A DNA stretch of 64,000 nucleotides from Panulirus ornatus (GCF_036320965.1 NC_092257.1:17593413-17657412), one strand, 5' to 3'; counted from the first letter of the stretch, positions 35,574 to 49,665 are shown. Notes: a model not told the origin generated them from the sequence alone. A program made the numbers and translations.

Positions 35574-35770
35574 CTTAATTTATTAACAGGGAATTGCCAT
35601 GTCCCTGGCGACAAAATGTCTTGTCTACCAAATTTACAAGAATTTTTCAATGCTGTCGAGGACAACTGTGATTCTAAAATGCCTTGAGATGTAATAGACC
35701 TAAGCAGACTGGCAACAGGCAGTCGACAATGTACCACACCAGGAACACAGATGTAGGGAATCACAATTAT
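35574..35770 (-). CDS. Candidate internal exon, unknown protein
   Basis: On the minus strand a 197-bp open segment reads IIVIPYICVPGVVHCRLPVA, SLLRSITSQGILESQLSS and GRQDILSPGTWQFPVNKL. It is entered through TCTGCTTACAAG (acceptor-like) and left through AAG followed by GTAAAG, a near-consensus donor. The frame runs open across the whole interval and stops two bases into the predicted intron. The composition (Ser, Leu, Val, Gln) is protein-like despite AT-rich surroundings. No domain is recognised and no neighbouring exon is identified. A transposon remnant or a chance frame is a fair alternative. Confidence 0.3.
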
Positions 35771-36854
35771 CTTGTAAGCAGACGAACCATGTGCGTGGAT
35801 CAGTCACCAGCCCACCGACAGAGAGCAACGTGTAGGTCTAAATGGTGAAGCCTCCTCCTCCTCTCCAGGCTGACCATGATGCGTCAGTGCACAGCTGCAG
35901 AGGTCGGGGTCCTGACCTTATTCTTCTTGTGGCGAACTGAGCCACAAATTTACGATCTCAAAATCTACATATGGTATAAAACTATGAAGGGCGAGCTATA
36001 TATGGATACAGGCTATATCTATATGACTTCCCCTGCACCCCAGCATCATGACCCCTCCCTCGTATTCCCCCATGCTCTTCACGTCCTCCTCGGGCCATCG
36101 TACACAGTTGTACCCGGTCTCTGGTACTTCACCAGCCCAGCGCAGCGCCAGCACTGCTTCACCCTCCACACACCCTCCCAGCTTATAGCCAGTGCCAGAG
36201 ACCGCGCCATCATGAGGCTAGGTCCCTCCCCCCGCGCCAGGCATACACCTGGCCAGCCTGACTATAAAACCTCCCTGCTCTCCCTCCCTCCTCCCTCCCT
36301 ACAACCAGCAGATCCTCCCCACCTACCTGCCCGAGCAACTTCCCCTCCTCTGATCCCCTTACCCACGCAGCAGAGCAACTCCACCCATCACCCCACCAAC
36401 CAGGGGAGCACCTTCCCCTCCTTTACTCCCTTCAGGCAAAAGCACTTCAGACCGCCTCCCCCTCCCCTCCCTCTTTCCCCCGTTTTCCATCACTGCCGTA
36501 GGGGCGCCACGCCGTCTGCCTGTTGTCTGGCACCACGACAACCCCTTCGCCTCTCACACCCACCCACCCTAACCACACAGAGCTTACCTGAGAATTAGAA
36601 TATAACTCAAGATAAGATATAAATCCCAGTCTCCTCACAACACAGGGCCATGAAGTCTAGTGTTGATGGTCCTAGACGGAGACTTTGATCAGGCTGTTTT
36701 ATGACAACATCCGGCCATCAGTGTTCAGGGAGGGCCAAAGAAAACATAAAACACAAATATTTCTGGTCTGTTTGTCTGGGTAACTGCCAGTAACAGTGGT
36801 ACCACCAGGAACCACACTCTGTCTTATGGCAGTTTGCTGGGAACCTTCAAGCTG
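35771..36854. other. Mixed stretch, no gene assigned
   Basis: A 240-codon plus-strand frame at 35876-36598 lies behind a CCTCCTCCTCTCCAG acceptor-like tract, but its second half is a Pro/His/Ser low-complexity translation of a pyrimidine-rich region and nothing is recognised. Confidence 0.4.
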
Positions 36855-37090
36855 GATGCTGCACCCACCTCCATCACCAGAGATGGCTGCTGCACCCACC
36901 TCCATCACCAGAGATGGCTGCTGCACCCACCTCCATCTCCAGAGATGGCTGCTGCACCCATCCCCATCACCAGAGATGGCTGCTGCACCCATCACCATCA
37001 CCAGAAATGGCTGCTGCACCCACCTCCATCACCAGAGATGGCTGCTGCGCCCATCTCCATCACCAGAGATGGCTGTAGCACCCTCCTCCC
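36855..37090. repeat. 31-bp minisatellite, 7-8 units
   Basis: CCATCACCAGAGATGGCTGC plus TGCACCCACCT repeats with 31-bp spacing (36871 to 36902). The unit contains the inverted pair CCATC/GATGG. Since 31 is not a multiple of three, the same sequence is read in all three plus frames. Confidence 0.95.
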
Positions 37091-37796
37091 TCGCCATCAC
37101 CAGGTTGTGCGTTACACACTTTCCCTACCCAAACATCCAGACCGTTTTGTTGCAATGACACTATTTCTTCGTCACCTGCAGAATTATACCATCTTCCGAA
37201 CGTGCCAAGCTAACTTGGGGAAGATTTTCTTCCTCAAGACTGGGTGGGGATCATGTCTTCTAAAAACCTTCCACGCACGTCATCTGACACATCTCTCCCG
37301 CCTACACCGACGAGGACAAGAGTCACACGGAACTCAGTCCATACGAGAAATGTCTCTCTCTTTACAAAACGATCTCAGCGAAGCATCTTTTTCCCCTAAG
37401 TCGATTATAATCGCATTCCCCTGAAACGTTATGCTGACACAATCTGCTCGGCGGAATGGCTTTGCTTTGCACAGCGTCATCACCAATCTCGCCGCTCCCT
37501 CTCGTCTTGAGAGCCTCGTCGGATCCAACCTACCGTCACCTGAACGAGCAGAGAAGCGGTGGTGTCTCGCTCGCCGAAGGTGAAGTCCACGAAGACAAAA
37601 TTACTCCTCTATGCTTTAAGCTTCTTTTCTGTGATATGGCAACGTTTGTCTGTGTCTGGCATTGTGTACGAGCACATAATAACACTAAATTGCCAGAGTA
37701 ATGATAATAAATTACAGTGGTAATTATGATGCCACCCCGGGCGTCGCTTACGGCGTGAGAAGGATCACGCTGCTGCGGTCTGGCCTCCTGCTGGGT
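37091..37796. other. Non-coding stretch, no gene seen
   Basis: Unique-looking sequence with no recognised coding frame. Confidence 0.45.
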
Positions 37797-37990
37797 CTCC
37801 TGGAGGAAGGAGGGAGCCGGGCGGCCCCTGCTGGGTCTCCTGGAGGAAGGAGGGAGCCGGGCGGCCCCTGCTGGGTCTCCTGGAGGAAGGAGGGAGCCGG
37901 GCGGCCCCTGCTGCGTCTCCTGGAGAAGGGAGGGAGCCAAGTGGTCCTTGCTGGGTCTCTTGGAAGGTGGAGGGAGCCGGGCGACCCTGC
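37797..37990. repeat. 40-bp minisatellite, about 5 units
   Basis: TGGAGGAAGGAGGGAGCCGG plus GCGGCCCCTGCTGGGTCTCC repeats. The first three units (37801, 37841 and 37881) are almost identical and later units diverge. Confidence 0.95.
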
Positions 37991-38133
37991 TGGGTTTCCT
38001 TGAGGAGGGTGGAACCAGTCGGGCGGGCGGAAGTAATCTAGGCGGCAGAAGTCCCTCACAAGTAGCGGCAACAACGTACGCCCACGAGACCGTTATACAC
38101 GCTAAGGAAAACATCAAGCGTCCGGGGTAAACC

Positions 38134-39746
<1,613 letters not shown>

Positions 39747-39825
<79 letters not shown>
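39747..39825. repeat. (TA)n microsatellite
   Basis: About 39 TA units. Confidence 0.97.
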
Positions 39826-39829
<4 letters not shown>

Positions 39830-39884
39830 GCCTTTGACCCGACCCTAATCAGGGTAGGGTGAAAGGTCCAGGAAATCACACTCA

Positions 39885-39995
39885 AAGCGTCGTACCGTCA
39901 TGAGCTCATGGGTCGTAAAGTCTCTCGCAAGGACTCCAGCGTTGCGATCGAGGGTGATGGTCGTCGTACCGTCGCACACAACGGACCGCACCGTC
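39885..39995 (+). repeat. Dispersed CCGTCGTGCTCAAGGG-type array, diverged
   Basis: Repeated phrases GTCGTACCGTC, ATGAGCTCATGGGTCGTA and CACCGTCGTGCA match the arrays at 7998, 12284 and 16125, here with irregular spacing. Confidence 0.65.
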
Positions 39996-40382
39996 GTGCA
40001 CTAGAACCATCCTTGCGTCCGCAAAATGGCTCATCAAGCGCTGCTCCCCCTTTTCCCCCAAGGCCGATGAGGACATGGCATGGGACAGTACATATAGCCT
40101 TATCTTGATCCAATACCTCCTTAATCTCATTCAACCTTCGAGATAATGAGGAAAACATGAGATATACAGAGGTAGTAAATCCCACTTTCTATAATGGCTG
40201 TGCGTGGGAATATCATCGTAAATACGTCCGGCCATAATGGAGGCCATTCCTGCATTATTAATGTATTGCTGCGTCGAAATTTGTCTTGGGCCCCCAAATT
40301 GTTGCGGGCTAGGACGTAAAATGCCACGCATCCATGACGCCCTCTTGCCAAGGCAAGATTTCCCAGGAGTGTGAGAGCAGGA

Positions 40383-40552
40383 CGCGTGCTGACGCTGATG
40401 TGAGAGTCGCGTGCTGACGCTGATGTGAGAGTCGTGTGCTGACGTTGATGTGAGAGTCGCGTGCTGACGTTGATGTGAGAGTCGTGTGCTGACACTGATG
40501 TGAGAGTCGTGCGCTGACGCTGATGTGAGAGTCGCGTGCTGACACTGTTGAA
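40383..40552. repeat. 25-bp minisatellite, 7 units
   Basis: GCTGACGCTGATGTGAGAGT plus CGCGT repeats at 25-bp spacing (40388, 40413). The variants GACGCTG, GACGTTG and GACACTG alternate between units. Confidence 0.96.
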
Positions 40553-41291
40553 ATATTCCCAGGAACCTGGGTCTGCCAACCACTGCACTGCATTGCCTGA
40601 AGAAGCTGGTCTTGCCCCTGAACCCCAGCAAAATACCACCATCTGATCCAGGTGGTTCACGGTCTCCTCTCTCTCCTTCCACCACCTCCTCCAGGAGGAC
40701 CAAACCCTTCTCCCACCGTGTCCTCCGGGAGAACCACACCCTCCTCTCTCCCTCCTCCCGAAGCAGGGTACACTGAAGCCCTCAGCCCATGAGTGTGGGC
40801 CGATTCAGTGTATGAAATGGTTGGTGAGCCCAAACTGCCCTGCAGCGGCCACATGACACAACAGAAACTTAAGCACCATAGAATCATGTGACCAGTGACA
40901 ACGTACGGTGGACAGACTTCGTCAGTAGACTTCCAACGTCAGATAATTGAAGTAGAAGAGAGGAACGAGGGGCAGATACGGAGGCCAGAGACACTTCACA
41001 CCCACTATCATAAACTGCCAGACCATCGTCGGACCAACGACCCGGCAACGCCAACATGGTCTGCAACATAACCCCGGCTTCTCTCCCCACGTCGACTCCA
41101 CCGATCGGCTTCAGAGCCACGGCTAAATCTCGTGGATTCCCTACGGGAGCGGATGACGCACGCCGGACCCATCCCTCACCGTCCCACTCTACACCAGCTG
41201 ATCGGCCTGAGCAGCATTACCATCTGTTGAATCCCATCCACCATCCGGCCGGGGGTGTTCCCGCTTCCCACACGAGGGCAAGAGTGTATAG

Positions 41292-41292
<1 letters not shown>
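40553..41292. other. Non-coding stretch, no gene seen
   Basis: Contains two near copies of a CTCCTCC-AGGAGGACCA-type phrase at about 40680-40745. No gene is recognised. Confidence 0.4.

Positions 41293-41335
<43 letters not shown>
41293..41335. repeat. (GT)n microsatellite
   Basis: About 20 GT units. Confidence 0.96.
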
Positions 41336-41337
<2 letters not shown>

Positions 41338-41879
41338 CGCCAGCCAGCCAGCCGCTGTTGATGACCGGTGAAGAATGTATGCAGATTGTGACGTATAATT
41401 TGTTGAATGCTGTCGCTGCATCAACAAATACCATCAGCAAAATAATGGATACATATATATGTATATAATCAAATTGGCCGCCATTTGCAGACCAAACAGA
41501 ACGAGGCGGACCGGCCAAATTAATGAGACAGTTAACAAAACATTGGGTAGTTACCCCGAAAAGGCAAAGCTGATATTGTATGTGCATTTGGCAATGAATC
41601 CGGACTGACTATTGCGTTTCTACCTTTTAAAAGACCAAACTGATGGTATCAGTGGATCATCAGCTCTTCAGACAGAAGTAAATTATCATGAGGCAACACG
41701 TTGAGTCCACAGGGCATGAACCGCTGCCCAAGAAATTGGGAAACGAAAAAAAAAAAAAAGAAAATTGGTCGTGTTGGACTGAGAGGCGGGAGGGGCCGTC
41801 CCATCCCCGGACACATTAGCAAAAGCAGATTGGTAATGTAGGTGATGCTGTCAGGGGCGCAACACTCCTGGCTGTAAGG

Positions 41880-42027
41880 GGGAGCACCATGATGCTACTG
41901 TACTTACTGTTGTCCGGGGGCGTGGCACTGGTGACACCATGATATTCCTGTACTTACTCTTGTCCGGGGGCGTGGCACTGGTGGCACCATGATATTCCTG
42001 TACTTACGGTTGTCCGGGGGCGTGGAC
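41880..42027. repeat. 50-bp minisatellite, 3 units
   Basis: TGTCCGGGGGCGTGGCACTG recurs at 41911, 41961 and 42011, exactly 50 bp apart, followed by CACCATGATATTCCTGTACTTAC. Confidence 0.95.
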
Positions 42028-43334
42028 CTCCTAGCTGCACTACCGCTAACCTGACACACCACCGCAGTCCTCCCCTCTTCACGCGCTGAGGGTGTCGACC
42101 TTGGACTCGCCTGCGGTGGGTGGGTGGTGGAGCTGGTACTTACCTGCAGGAGGAGGGAGAGAAGAGAGAGAGATAGAGAGAGAGAGTGTGTCAATACTGG
42201 GGCAAGACAAAGGTCCCCAGCGCCCTGCATATATTAACATGGCTGCGTCCCTGCGTTGTTGGCCGCCCAGTGCGAGGGACACCGCCCACCACACACCATA
42301 ACTACGAGGGTCATTATAATGCTCTTATGGCATATAATCTGTGGGACGTTTTCCTGAATTATGATGCTTAATGTCCCAGGAACGAGACAATTATGACACA
42401 CTGAGACACGATGAAGTGAGATGGCGGTATTATGATAAGCTCAATGATTTGAAAAAATTATGCCATGATAATTGCCTCTGCCTAAAACACATGTGTAACA
42501 AATTTGCAACCCACATCATTTAGTCCCTTTGAGATACAGCACTGGCAAGGAAAAAGGAGGGAGGTGGGGGTTTCCTAATTAACATGTAAATATATACAAG
42601 TACCTGCCCCAGAATCTAATCACTTCATTCATTCTACAGCGGGGAACCTACCATGGACGTACGAACCTTCAATATCACATTCTGCTTGAAATATTGTGGC
42701 AAATGTAATTCATCCACATACACAGGAGTGCCCAATTACTGTCCATGACCCACACAAAGTGGGGACCTTGTTAGCACGTAGAAGATGAACAGAGCTCCAC
42801 TCTCCCCAGACATCCTGGGATACTGTACAGTATCTAGACGTATGTGAGTCTTGTATCCTCCCATACAGAGCCTATCATCATACACCAATATGTCAAGACT
42901 CTTGGTTGCTGCCATGCCCAAGAGACAAAGGAGAATACTGTATGTTCGATAACAAAGTCCAGAGTTCTTTCATATGTGTTCTGAGATGTTAATTTGTCTC
43001 TGGTAACAATAGTAACAGAGCAATGATGCAGCAGTAATGACCAGTTAAGTGAGCAGTGTAGAACACACATGGACTGTTCCTATCTTCGTTGGGCACCCAA
43101 TCAACACCTCAAGCTGCCATGCCTTAAACTGACGACACTCAATATTTCACAAGTAACACCTGAAAACTATCTTAGTTACTATACGTATCTTAGGCTCACA
43201 ACACTCAGGTCCCACACTTGTAAAACACTGACAAGTTGTCTTGTCATCAAAACACTGCAGGATATGTGATGCAGGTCTGAAGCGCCAACACTCCAGCAGG
43301 TCGTCCTTCTGCTTCCACCCCAGCAAGGGAAGGT
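42028..43334. other. Low-repeat stretch, no gene seen
   Basis: Includes a short GA-rich run at 42155-42187. Otherwise unassigned unique-looking sequence. Confidence 0.45.
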
Positions 43335-43640
43335 TTCCTCCAACACTGCCAGACACCGCTCCTCCCGGCCCACACCAAGGGGACGCCTCCTCCCACAGTG
43401 CCAGTCACAGTTCCTACCGGCCCACAATAAGGGATTGCCTCCTCGCACAATACCAGTCACCGGTACTCCCGGCCCACAGCAAGGAGACACCTCCTCTCAC
43501 AGTGCCAGTCACAGTTCCTCCCGGCCCACAGCAAGGATATGTCTCCTCCCACAGTACCAGTCATCGCTCCTCCCGACCCACAGCAAGGGATTGCCTCCTT
43601 CCACAGTGCCAGTCACCGCTCCTCCCGGCCCAGGCAAAGC
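43335..43640. repeat. 52-bp minisatellite, about 6 units
   Basis: CACAGTGCCAGTCACAGTTC plus a CTCCCGGCCCACAGCAAGG block. CCAGTCAC falls at 43401, 43453, 43505, 43557 (diverged) and 43609, so the period is 52 bp. Confidence 0.95.
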
Positions 43641-43824
43641 CATGAAGTCTTCAGAGAACTTTGGACCAAGTAACAAATGTGTTAACAAGAGGATTATGCC
43701 AAGACTGCTGAGGGTGAGACGCCAGATAAAGCAGTATGGTGTCCGCGCCACAAACCCACATCTGGTGAGGGTATACACGGCCCGGCCGTCGTGAATGAAG
43801 CAGCGAGGGGTGGACTATACTGCG

Positions 43825-43920
43825 ATGCGTCATGAATGAAGTCATGAAGGCAAGGCTCTCGCCTCTTGGACACAATGCGTCATGAATGAAGTCATGAAGG
43901 CAAGGCTCTCGCCTCTTGGA

Positions 43921-43924
<4 letters not shown>
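43825..43924. repeat. Near-exact 50-bp duplication next to (AC)n
   Basis: ATGCGTCATGAATGAAGTCA begins at 43825 and 43875. The two 50-bp units are identical except for the last bases, where the second copy runs into the AC tract at 43924-43962. Confidence 0.95.

Positions 43925-43962
<38 letters not shown>
43924..43962. repeat. (AC)n microsatellite
   Basis: About 19 AC units. Confidence 0.96.
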
Positions 43963-43964
<2 letters not shown>

Positions 43965-44170
43965 ACATTATGAACACAGAAGGACACGGGATCCGTGAGC
44001 AATGATCAGCTTTAGTTTCTACATCTACAGTAAAAACTCAAACATCAGACATTGCGCAATGTTCGAATGACTCTCAACAAGGAATAATCTTAAAAATCAT
44101 ATATTTATGAAGTCTACAACATATATAAAGCAACAGACACGGAAAATATGAAGTGCGGCTCAATGAATGC

Positions 44171-44527
44171 CTACCACACGCGCCACATACACACGGAGAG
44201 AGAGTACGTGGTCTTAGAATTATCTTTAACACACGTAGGTGAGAAAGAATTGTCGGTTGGTGGATAGATCTTGAGGTAGACGATGACCCCGACGGCTGCG
44301 AGGCCTACAGCCCATCCAACCAAGCAACCAACTAAAATGTAAAATTCACGAGAAGGAAATTCTTCGATTGGCAGAGAACACATGAAGAATAATCTACGTA
44401 TGTCAGACAAAAGTCAAAACCTGGGCCCAGCTGGAAAATGAATTTATTACGGTCAAACATTTTCGCAGACTCGTAGCCTGATGGTGGTGGTGCTGCAGGC
44501 AACGGTGGCGGCTCAACATCAAGAATT
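44171..44527 (-). CDS. Candidate two-exon 3' end of a membrane protein, unknown family
   Basis: On the minus strand an open segment at 44527-44421 reads ILDVEPPPLPAAPPPSGYES then AKMFDRNKFIFQLGP and meets a CAG/GTTTTG donor-like site. After an 89-bp putative intron (44420-44332) ending in TTACATTTTAG, a second segment at 44331-44171 continues in the matching phase (1 to 1): VGCLVGWAVGLAAVGVIVYL, then KIYPPTDNSFSPTCVKD, ending in CMWRVW and a stop. GCLVGWAVGLAAVGVIVYLK is a convincing single transmembrane segment followed by a basic residue and a short polar tail. The first segment has an acceptor-like ATTATCATCAG. The matching phase and transmembrane helix support it. Its short length, weak donor and lack of upstream exons are against it. 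I recognise no family. Confidence 0.35.
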
Positions 44528-44634
44528 CTGATGATAATATTCAGCTTTCAGCTTGAGGCGACAGATGGCGAATACATCAACTCCTGAGCGAGATGACGAC
44601 CCTGTGTGTGCTAAGTCCTTGGACACGCCTGACA

Positions 44635-45045
44635 GAGGCAGTGACGAGCATTCTCTGTCTCGATTGGCAGGGACGGAGGGGCCCTCGGCATAGTTTCAAC
44701 CAGGTGCGTATCGAGTCCTCTGTCTCAAATGGCAGGGACGGAAGATTTGGTAAAGAGTCGACTAGGTGCTTACCGTGCCCCTTAACTCGACAGGTAGTGA
44801 CTGAGTGGTCGATATACAGCTTCGACATGATGGTTCCTGGGACTTCAGTCTGCCAGGGAAGAACGGAGGAGTCGGTACAGCTTCGACCAGATGCTTCCCA
44901 CAGCCTCAGTTTCAACTGACAAAGACGGAAGGCGTGGTAAACCTTCGACCAGATGCTCCCCACGGCTTTTACTTCGACCGACAAGGACAGAGGGTTTGGT
45001 AAAGCTTCGACCAGCTGCTTCCCGGGGGTTCAGCCACGCCCCAGG
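44635..45045. repeat. 62-bp minisatellite, 6-7 diverged units
   Basis: TTCGACCAGATGCTTCCCAC-like phrases recur at 44695, about 44757, 44821, 44882, 44944 and 45006. Each is followed by an ACAAGGACGGAGG-type block. Spacing is 61-64 bp and divergence is higher than in the other arrays, so it is older. Confidence 0.9.
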
Positions 45046-47114
45046 GCCACTGTTCGCCAAAGACGCGTCCGAGCTCATACGTGGTGTGGATGTGTTTATA
45101 AAAAGGTGTCCTGACGCCGCCTCAGCCAACACGCTGCCTATGTCCTGCAGCAGGCCTTAGGCAAGTGGTGGTAAGCAGTAATCAGCGAAGCTGTGGCTGG
45201 GAAGGTATGGCGTAAATTAAGAAACACCGTCAGAAAGCCACCAGACGGTGGTTCCGAGACAGATGATCCAACCTAATTGCTCAGACAGCTGAGAAAGAAC
45301 TGAAGAGCAAGCCAGAGGTGGCTGAACATACGAGACAAAGAGGCAGTGATGACGCCACGAACGATGAAAAGCGGATGACCGTTTCGCTGGAAGAAAGCGC
45401 AAAGAACAGCACTAGGAACGGAACACTTGAGGGAGGTTGAATGAATCCTCGAGACGGTATCAGCGCCATGAGGATCCCGCATGACAAAAATGGCTCAGGA
45501 GGAGGTTGTACTTTCCCAGTGGTAAAGGCCTGTCTTTCCAAGGGTAACTGTCAAGGGTTTCTACACTGCTGCATATGGAGTTTGAATAGGATATGTCCGA
45601 CTGAGGCCAGGGATGGGGTACTAACCACATAATTCAATAATATGGTCATAACGCTGTCTCAGGACACACAAAGCCACACCAAGGTAGATAGTCTTCACGT
45701 GTCCAGTTATGGTGCACCATTATTTCCTTCACAACGTCCAGGGGTTCGTGTGTTGGTGGCTGTGGACGACAAACAGAAGCCGTAGATGCGCGCTGCCCAC
45801 CTCCAGGACATGGACGATGTTGAGGCACCGAACAATAGGGGAAAGAAGAGATACCTCAAGAAGGGCGACTCATCCTGCAACTGAGGAACGTGTGGGAGGA
45901 GATAGCGAATGATAATACCGATCAAGATAACAGGTAATGGTGCAAACGTTGGTGCAGTGGGCCATATAGAGAGCAATGTATGTAAATGACGAATCAGGTT
46001 TACTTTTACGGGTTATAAGTTCAATTCCGGAAAGACTTTCAGACGCTTATGGGGAAAACGGGTGAGGATAATCATATATCTGCTAACTGCCTATATTTTC
46101 GCCGGCATAAAACTTTCGACGTTGAACACAGTCAAGAAAAACAAGACTGAACACTGCCCTGGACCCAGACAACACCCCTTTGTTGTGGGTGCCGGAAATG
46201 TGGATATTATAAGGCGGTGATAAGCCGCAGGTGGACGGACATTCCCCAAGTATTGCGTGACGTGTTTATATCAGCTACAACTAAATATCGAACGGAGGGA
46301 ACTGTACAGGAGACACTCTGTTTCAGATGATGAGGAGGGATGATAGAGGGTATAATTCTCTTGTATCTATACTTGGGGTATGAACAGCTTACGTCCCAGG
46401 ACCATATACATATGTGCTTACCTCTATGCTGCTTTAAGAGATGGGTTGCGGCACCCTCCTACATGATATGGACACGGAAGATGGTGGCTGAATGAATTTG
46501 CATGATTATATATCAATATGACATTCGAGATCTACTGATTTAAGTTGTAAGAAATGTGTCAGTTGATTCGGTGGCAGTTAGCCACGAGAACGGTGCTCAA
46601 ATCTTGTGTGTCAGAGATTACACCCAAAAGAGGTCCATCTGTACTGTACATCAGCCAAGAATGGACACTGATGACACGCCTTTTACATCCATCCAATGAG
46701 CCCAATGTTCTGCCTGGTGGTATTGGCACACGACATGTGTGCCAAAATGAATTGTGGGGCGTGGATACACTTCTGGGGAGGCGGGAGTAATGAGATGATG
46801 TTTGAAATATTAGGTCATGATGGCCACGCCCAAATACGTGGGGGCGAGGGGGGGGGGGAAGGTTAGATTTGGCAGGAGTTTATGATACTCGTGAAATACG
46901 AACGAGTGATGATGGCACGGTATAGGATAACTTGAGCGATCACTCTCAACTACGTGTGAATCACGTCAAGAAAATGCAGAGAGCACAGGACCGGAAAAGA
47001 TTTCCGTTGACAAAACGAAAAAGAAAAAGGAAAGAAAAGAAGAGAGGAAGTGATGACCACTGTACACAGGTCTGGTACGCATATAACGTACCTCCGGGTG
47101 GAAATTTATGAATA
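45046..47114. other. Low-repeat stretch, no gene assigned
   Basis: About 2 kb without arrays. Frames at 45441-45632, 45709-45912 and 46554-46790 show no recognisable domain. Any host exon here would need homology or transcript evidence. Confidence 0.4.
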
Positions 47115-47195
47115 TGTTGCTACCGCTATGTTGCCGCGTGAGGGATGTGTTGCTACCGCTATGTTGCCGCGTGAGGGATGTGTTGCTACTGAGGA
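47115..47195. repeat. 33-bp tandem repeat, about 2.4 units
   Basis: TGTTGCTACCGCTATGTTGC recurs at 47115 and 47148 and partly at 47181. The first two units are identical. Confidence 0.95.
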
Positions 47196-48012
47196 GAAAG
47201 AGGTAACTGGAAACAGATAACATTTAATACAGTCTAACTCGGAAATGAAGGAAGCTACTTCTAGAAACAAGTTGATAAAAGACCAAATGTAATTCCAAAT
47301 GAGGATTAGACTAGGGAAGTGGTGAAGAAAACTACAAAAAATTGCGATGATGAACACCAAAGTGAAGACTGAACATGTGTGAACGTTTCAGGAGGGTGTG
47401 CAAAACAGTGGGTTCCCGTGACGTACGGGAAGAGGTGAACATAGTGGCAGGTCTGGGACATAGTGACTAGGCTGACTCACAGGGCGGGACCAGTGAGCTG
47501 ATGGGAAAACTGGATTAAAGCGAGCAGGTCTGCCGAGTTACCCCTCAGCAGTGTGGGCGTCGTATATGACTCCCCGTAAGCCCCGATGAGGGAAGGCAAA
47601 GGTGAGGGTGGAGGGTTGTATACCAGTTTCAACCATCCGCCTCTGTCCATGGAGGAGGTGCAGCACCTGGCAAGTATAGTGCAGGATGGGGCGTACCTTA
47701 CCCAACACGACCGGCCGGGACGCACCATGTTTGCTGGGTGGCCGGACGAAGGCCAGCATGACCGTCTGTGCCAAATGCCACAGGAAATGTTAGCGAGGCG
47801 ACAGTAATGTCACATGACGATGGGTGCATGACCCCAAAATGGCTCCCTAGCCTGCACTCACCCTAAACATCACGTATGGGAAACATGAGCAGCAGCATTT
47901 AGTAAACTGAAAGACATTGAGAGAAAATGTACGAGATATGAACTCGTGTGACACCACAACGTAAGTTGCAGCTGTGAAGGTGAACGTCACAGATGGCAGC
48001 TGTCTGGGATCG
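47196..48012. other. Non-coding stretch, no gene assigned
   Basis: A 73-codon frame at 47586-47807 lacks a recognisable domain. Nothing else is seen. Confidence 0.4.
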
Positions 48013-48160
48013 CCTGACAACCAGTACCACAGTTGGTGCTACTAAAGCCACTGCTGACAACCAGTACCACAGCTGGTGCAACTAAAGCCACTGCTGACAA
48101 CCAGTACCACAGCTGGTGCTACTAAAGCCACTGCTGACAACCAGTACCACAGTTAGGGAA
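48013..48160. repeat. 40-bp minisatellite, about 4 units
   Basis: CTGACAACCAGTACCACAGC plus TGGTGCTACTAAAGCCACTG recurs at 48013, 48053, 48093 and 48133 with few differences. Confidence 0.95.
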
Positions 48161-48546
48161 ACCACAGAGCTGGCATCCGTGCCACAGCTGGTGGTGGCTT
48201 ATCAGCTTCAGCCAGCGCCAGCTGGTAGTCCCGCAGCCTCAGCTGGTATCAATACCATCACCCATCCCTGGTCAACAATAGACTCAACCCCACATACAAA
48301 CACACATACTAACTCATCCAGTTAGCATCTCATTTCCATACGTCGACGAATCTGCCTTACCAGCCAAACAATGGCAAAGATAATTCACACCTCATATCTA
48401 CATGTTCTTTGCCTGGGAAACCCACAGTGACTTCACATTCCAGCCGGGCTCGCCGCTATACTTGGCGCACAAACACATTTCCAACTCAATTTTGTCATCG
48501 TTTCAAATTATGTTTCCACTGCGTCAACATTTTCCAGCGTCGCATG

Positions 48547-48547
<1 letters not shown>

Positions 48548-48587
<40 letters not shown>
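48548..48587. repeat. (CTG)n trinucleotide repeat
   Basis: About 13 CTG units. Confidence 0.96.
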
Positions 48588-48649
48588 CTGGCTCCTACTG
48601 GGGCTGACGGTGGGGTGCTGGCTCCAATATTTCCTCTTGGCGAGTTAAA

Positions 48650-48790
48650 ACACACACACACACACACACAGACACACCAACACCACCAGCTGGAACACTG
48701 GGGTCGGTCTGGGATCATGGGTGTTGGAACACTAGGGGTGTCCTGGTGCCGTGTGTGTGTGTGTGCGTGTGTGTGTGTGTTGGAACACTC
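48650..48790. repeat. (CA)n and (GT)n in inverted order
   Basis: A CA run at 48650-48670 and a GT run at about 48753-48780, about 85 bp apart, are mutual reverse complements. The spacer and flanks repeat a TGGAACACT phrase (about 48689, 48725 and 48781). Confidence 0.88.
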
Positions 48791-49155
48791 GTGTTATGTG
48801 ACACCACTTGTGTTGGAAGACACCGGTTGTTCGGACACATGACCTGTCACACTCAGGTCACGTGACTGTCCTACACGTAACGATGCCGTAAGGTTAACTA
48901 CCAACAACCCGTTTCCCCCACACAATGTTCAAACACGGAGATAACAGTGATAAAGAAAAAGGACACCTAGTGACATGTTGAAAGCGAGAAGAGGATTAGA
49001 GAAGTGATAACTAAATTATGACTTAAATACCAATTAACTAAGTGATAATTTGAATTATTAATCATTCAGGCGGTTGAGAGATTATCATCCCCTTGTATGG
49101 GTAAGGCCGCACAGGTCAGGTGAGAACTCATGTCTTCCTGTCTGTGACGCTTCTT

Positions 49156-49280
<125 letters not shown>

Positions 49281-49326
49281 TCCGTTTAGGAAATTTAGAC
49301 AGAAGAGGACGCAGCTGAGCACAACG

Positions 49327-49329
<3 letters not shown>

Positions 49330-49410
<81 letters not shown>
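49330..49410. repeat. (AT)n microsatellite
   Basis: About 40 AT units. Confidence 0.97.
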
Positions 49411-49413
<3 letters not shown>

Positions 49414-49581
49414 GAAACATGAGACACGCAGATCCAGGAGCTCTCGTGGTAATCACATGCTCAGGGAGCACATAAAGCCAGTACCCCGGGGACGTGGTTA
49501 ACACGTGAGCGCTTGGATCTGCATGTTCCAATATTCTTTGGTGACCTGCGCATCACCTGAATCATGTGCACTCTGTGGTGA

Positions 49582-49582
<1 letters not shown>

Positions 49583-49665
<83 letters not shown>
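49583..49665. repeat. (TA)n microsatellite
   Basis: About 41 TA units, 172 bp from the preceding AT tract. Confidence 0.97.

Noticed and set aside
35876..36598. 240-codon plus-strand frame behind an acceptor-like tract
   Set aside because: No recognised domain. The C-terminal half is low-complexity translation of a pyrimidine-rich region, and there is no partner exon.
41189..41587. Minus-strand frame with VFVDAATAFNK, reminiscent of the RT motif LDLSKAFDKV
   Set aside because: The neighbouring residues do not follow RT order, and half the frame is a CA microsatellite.
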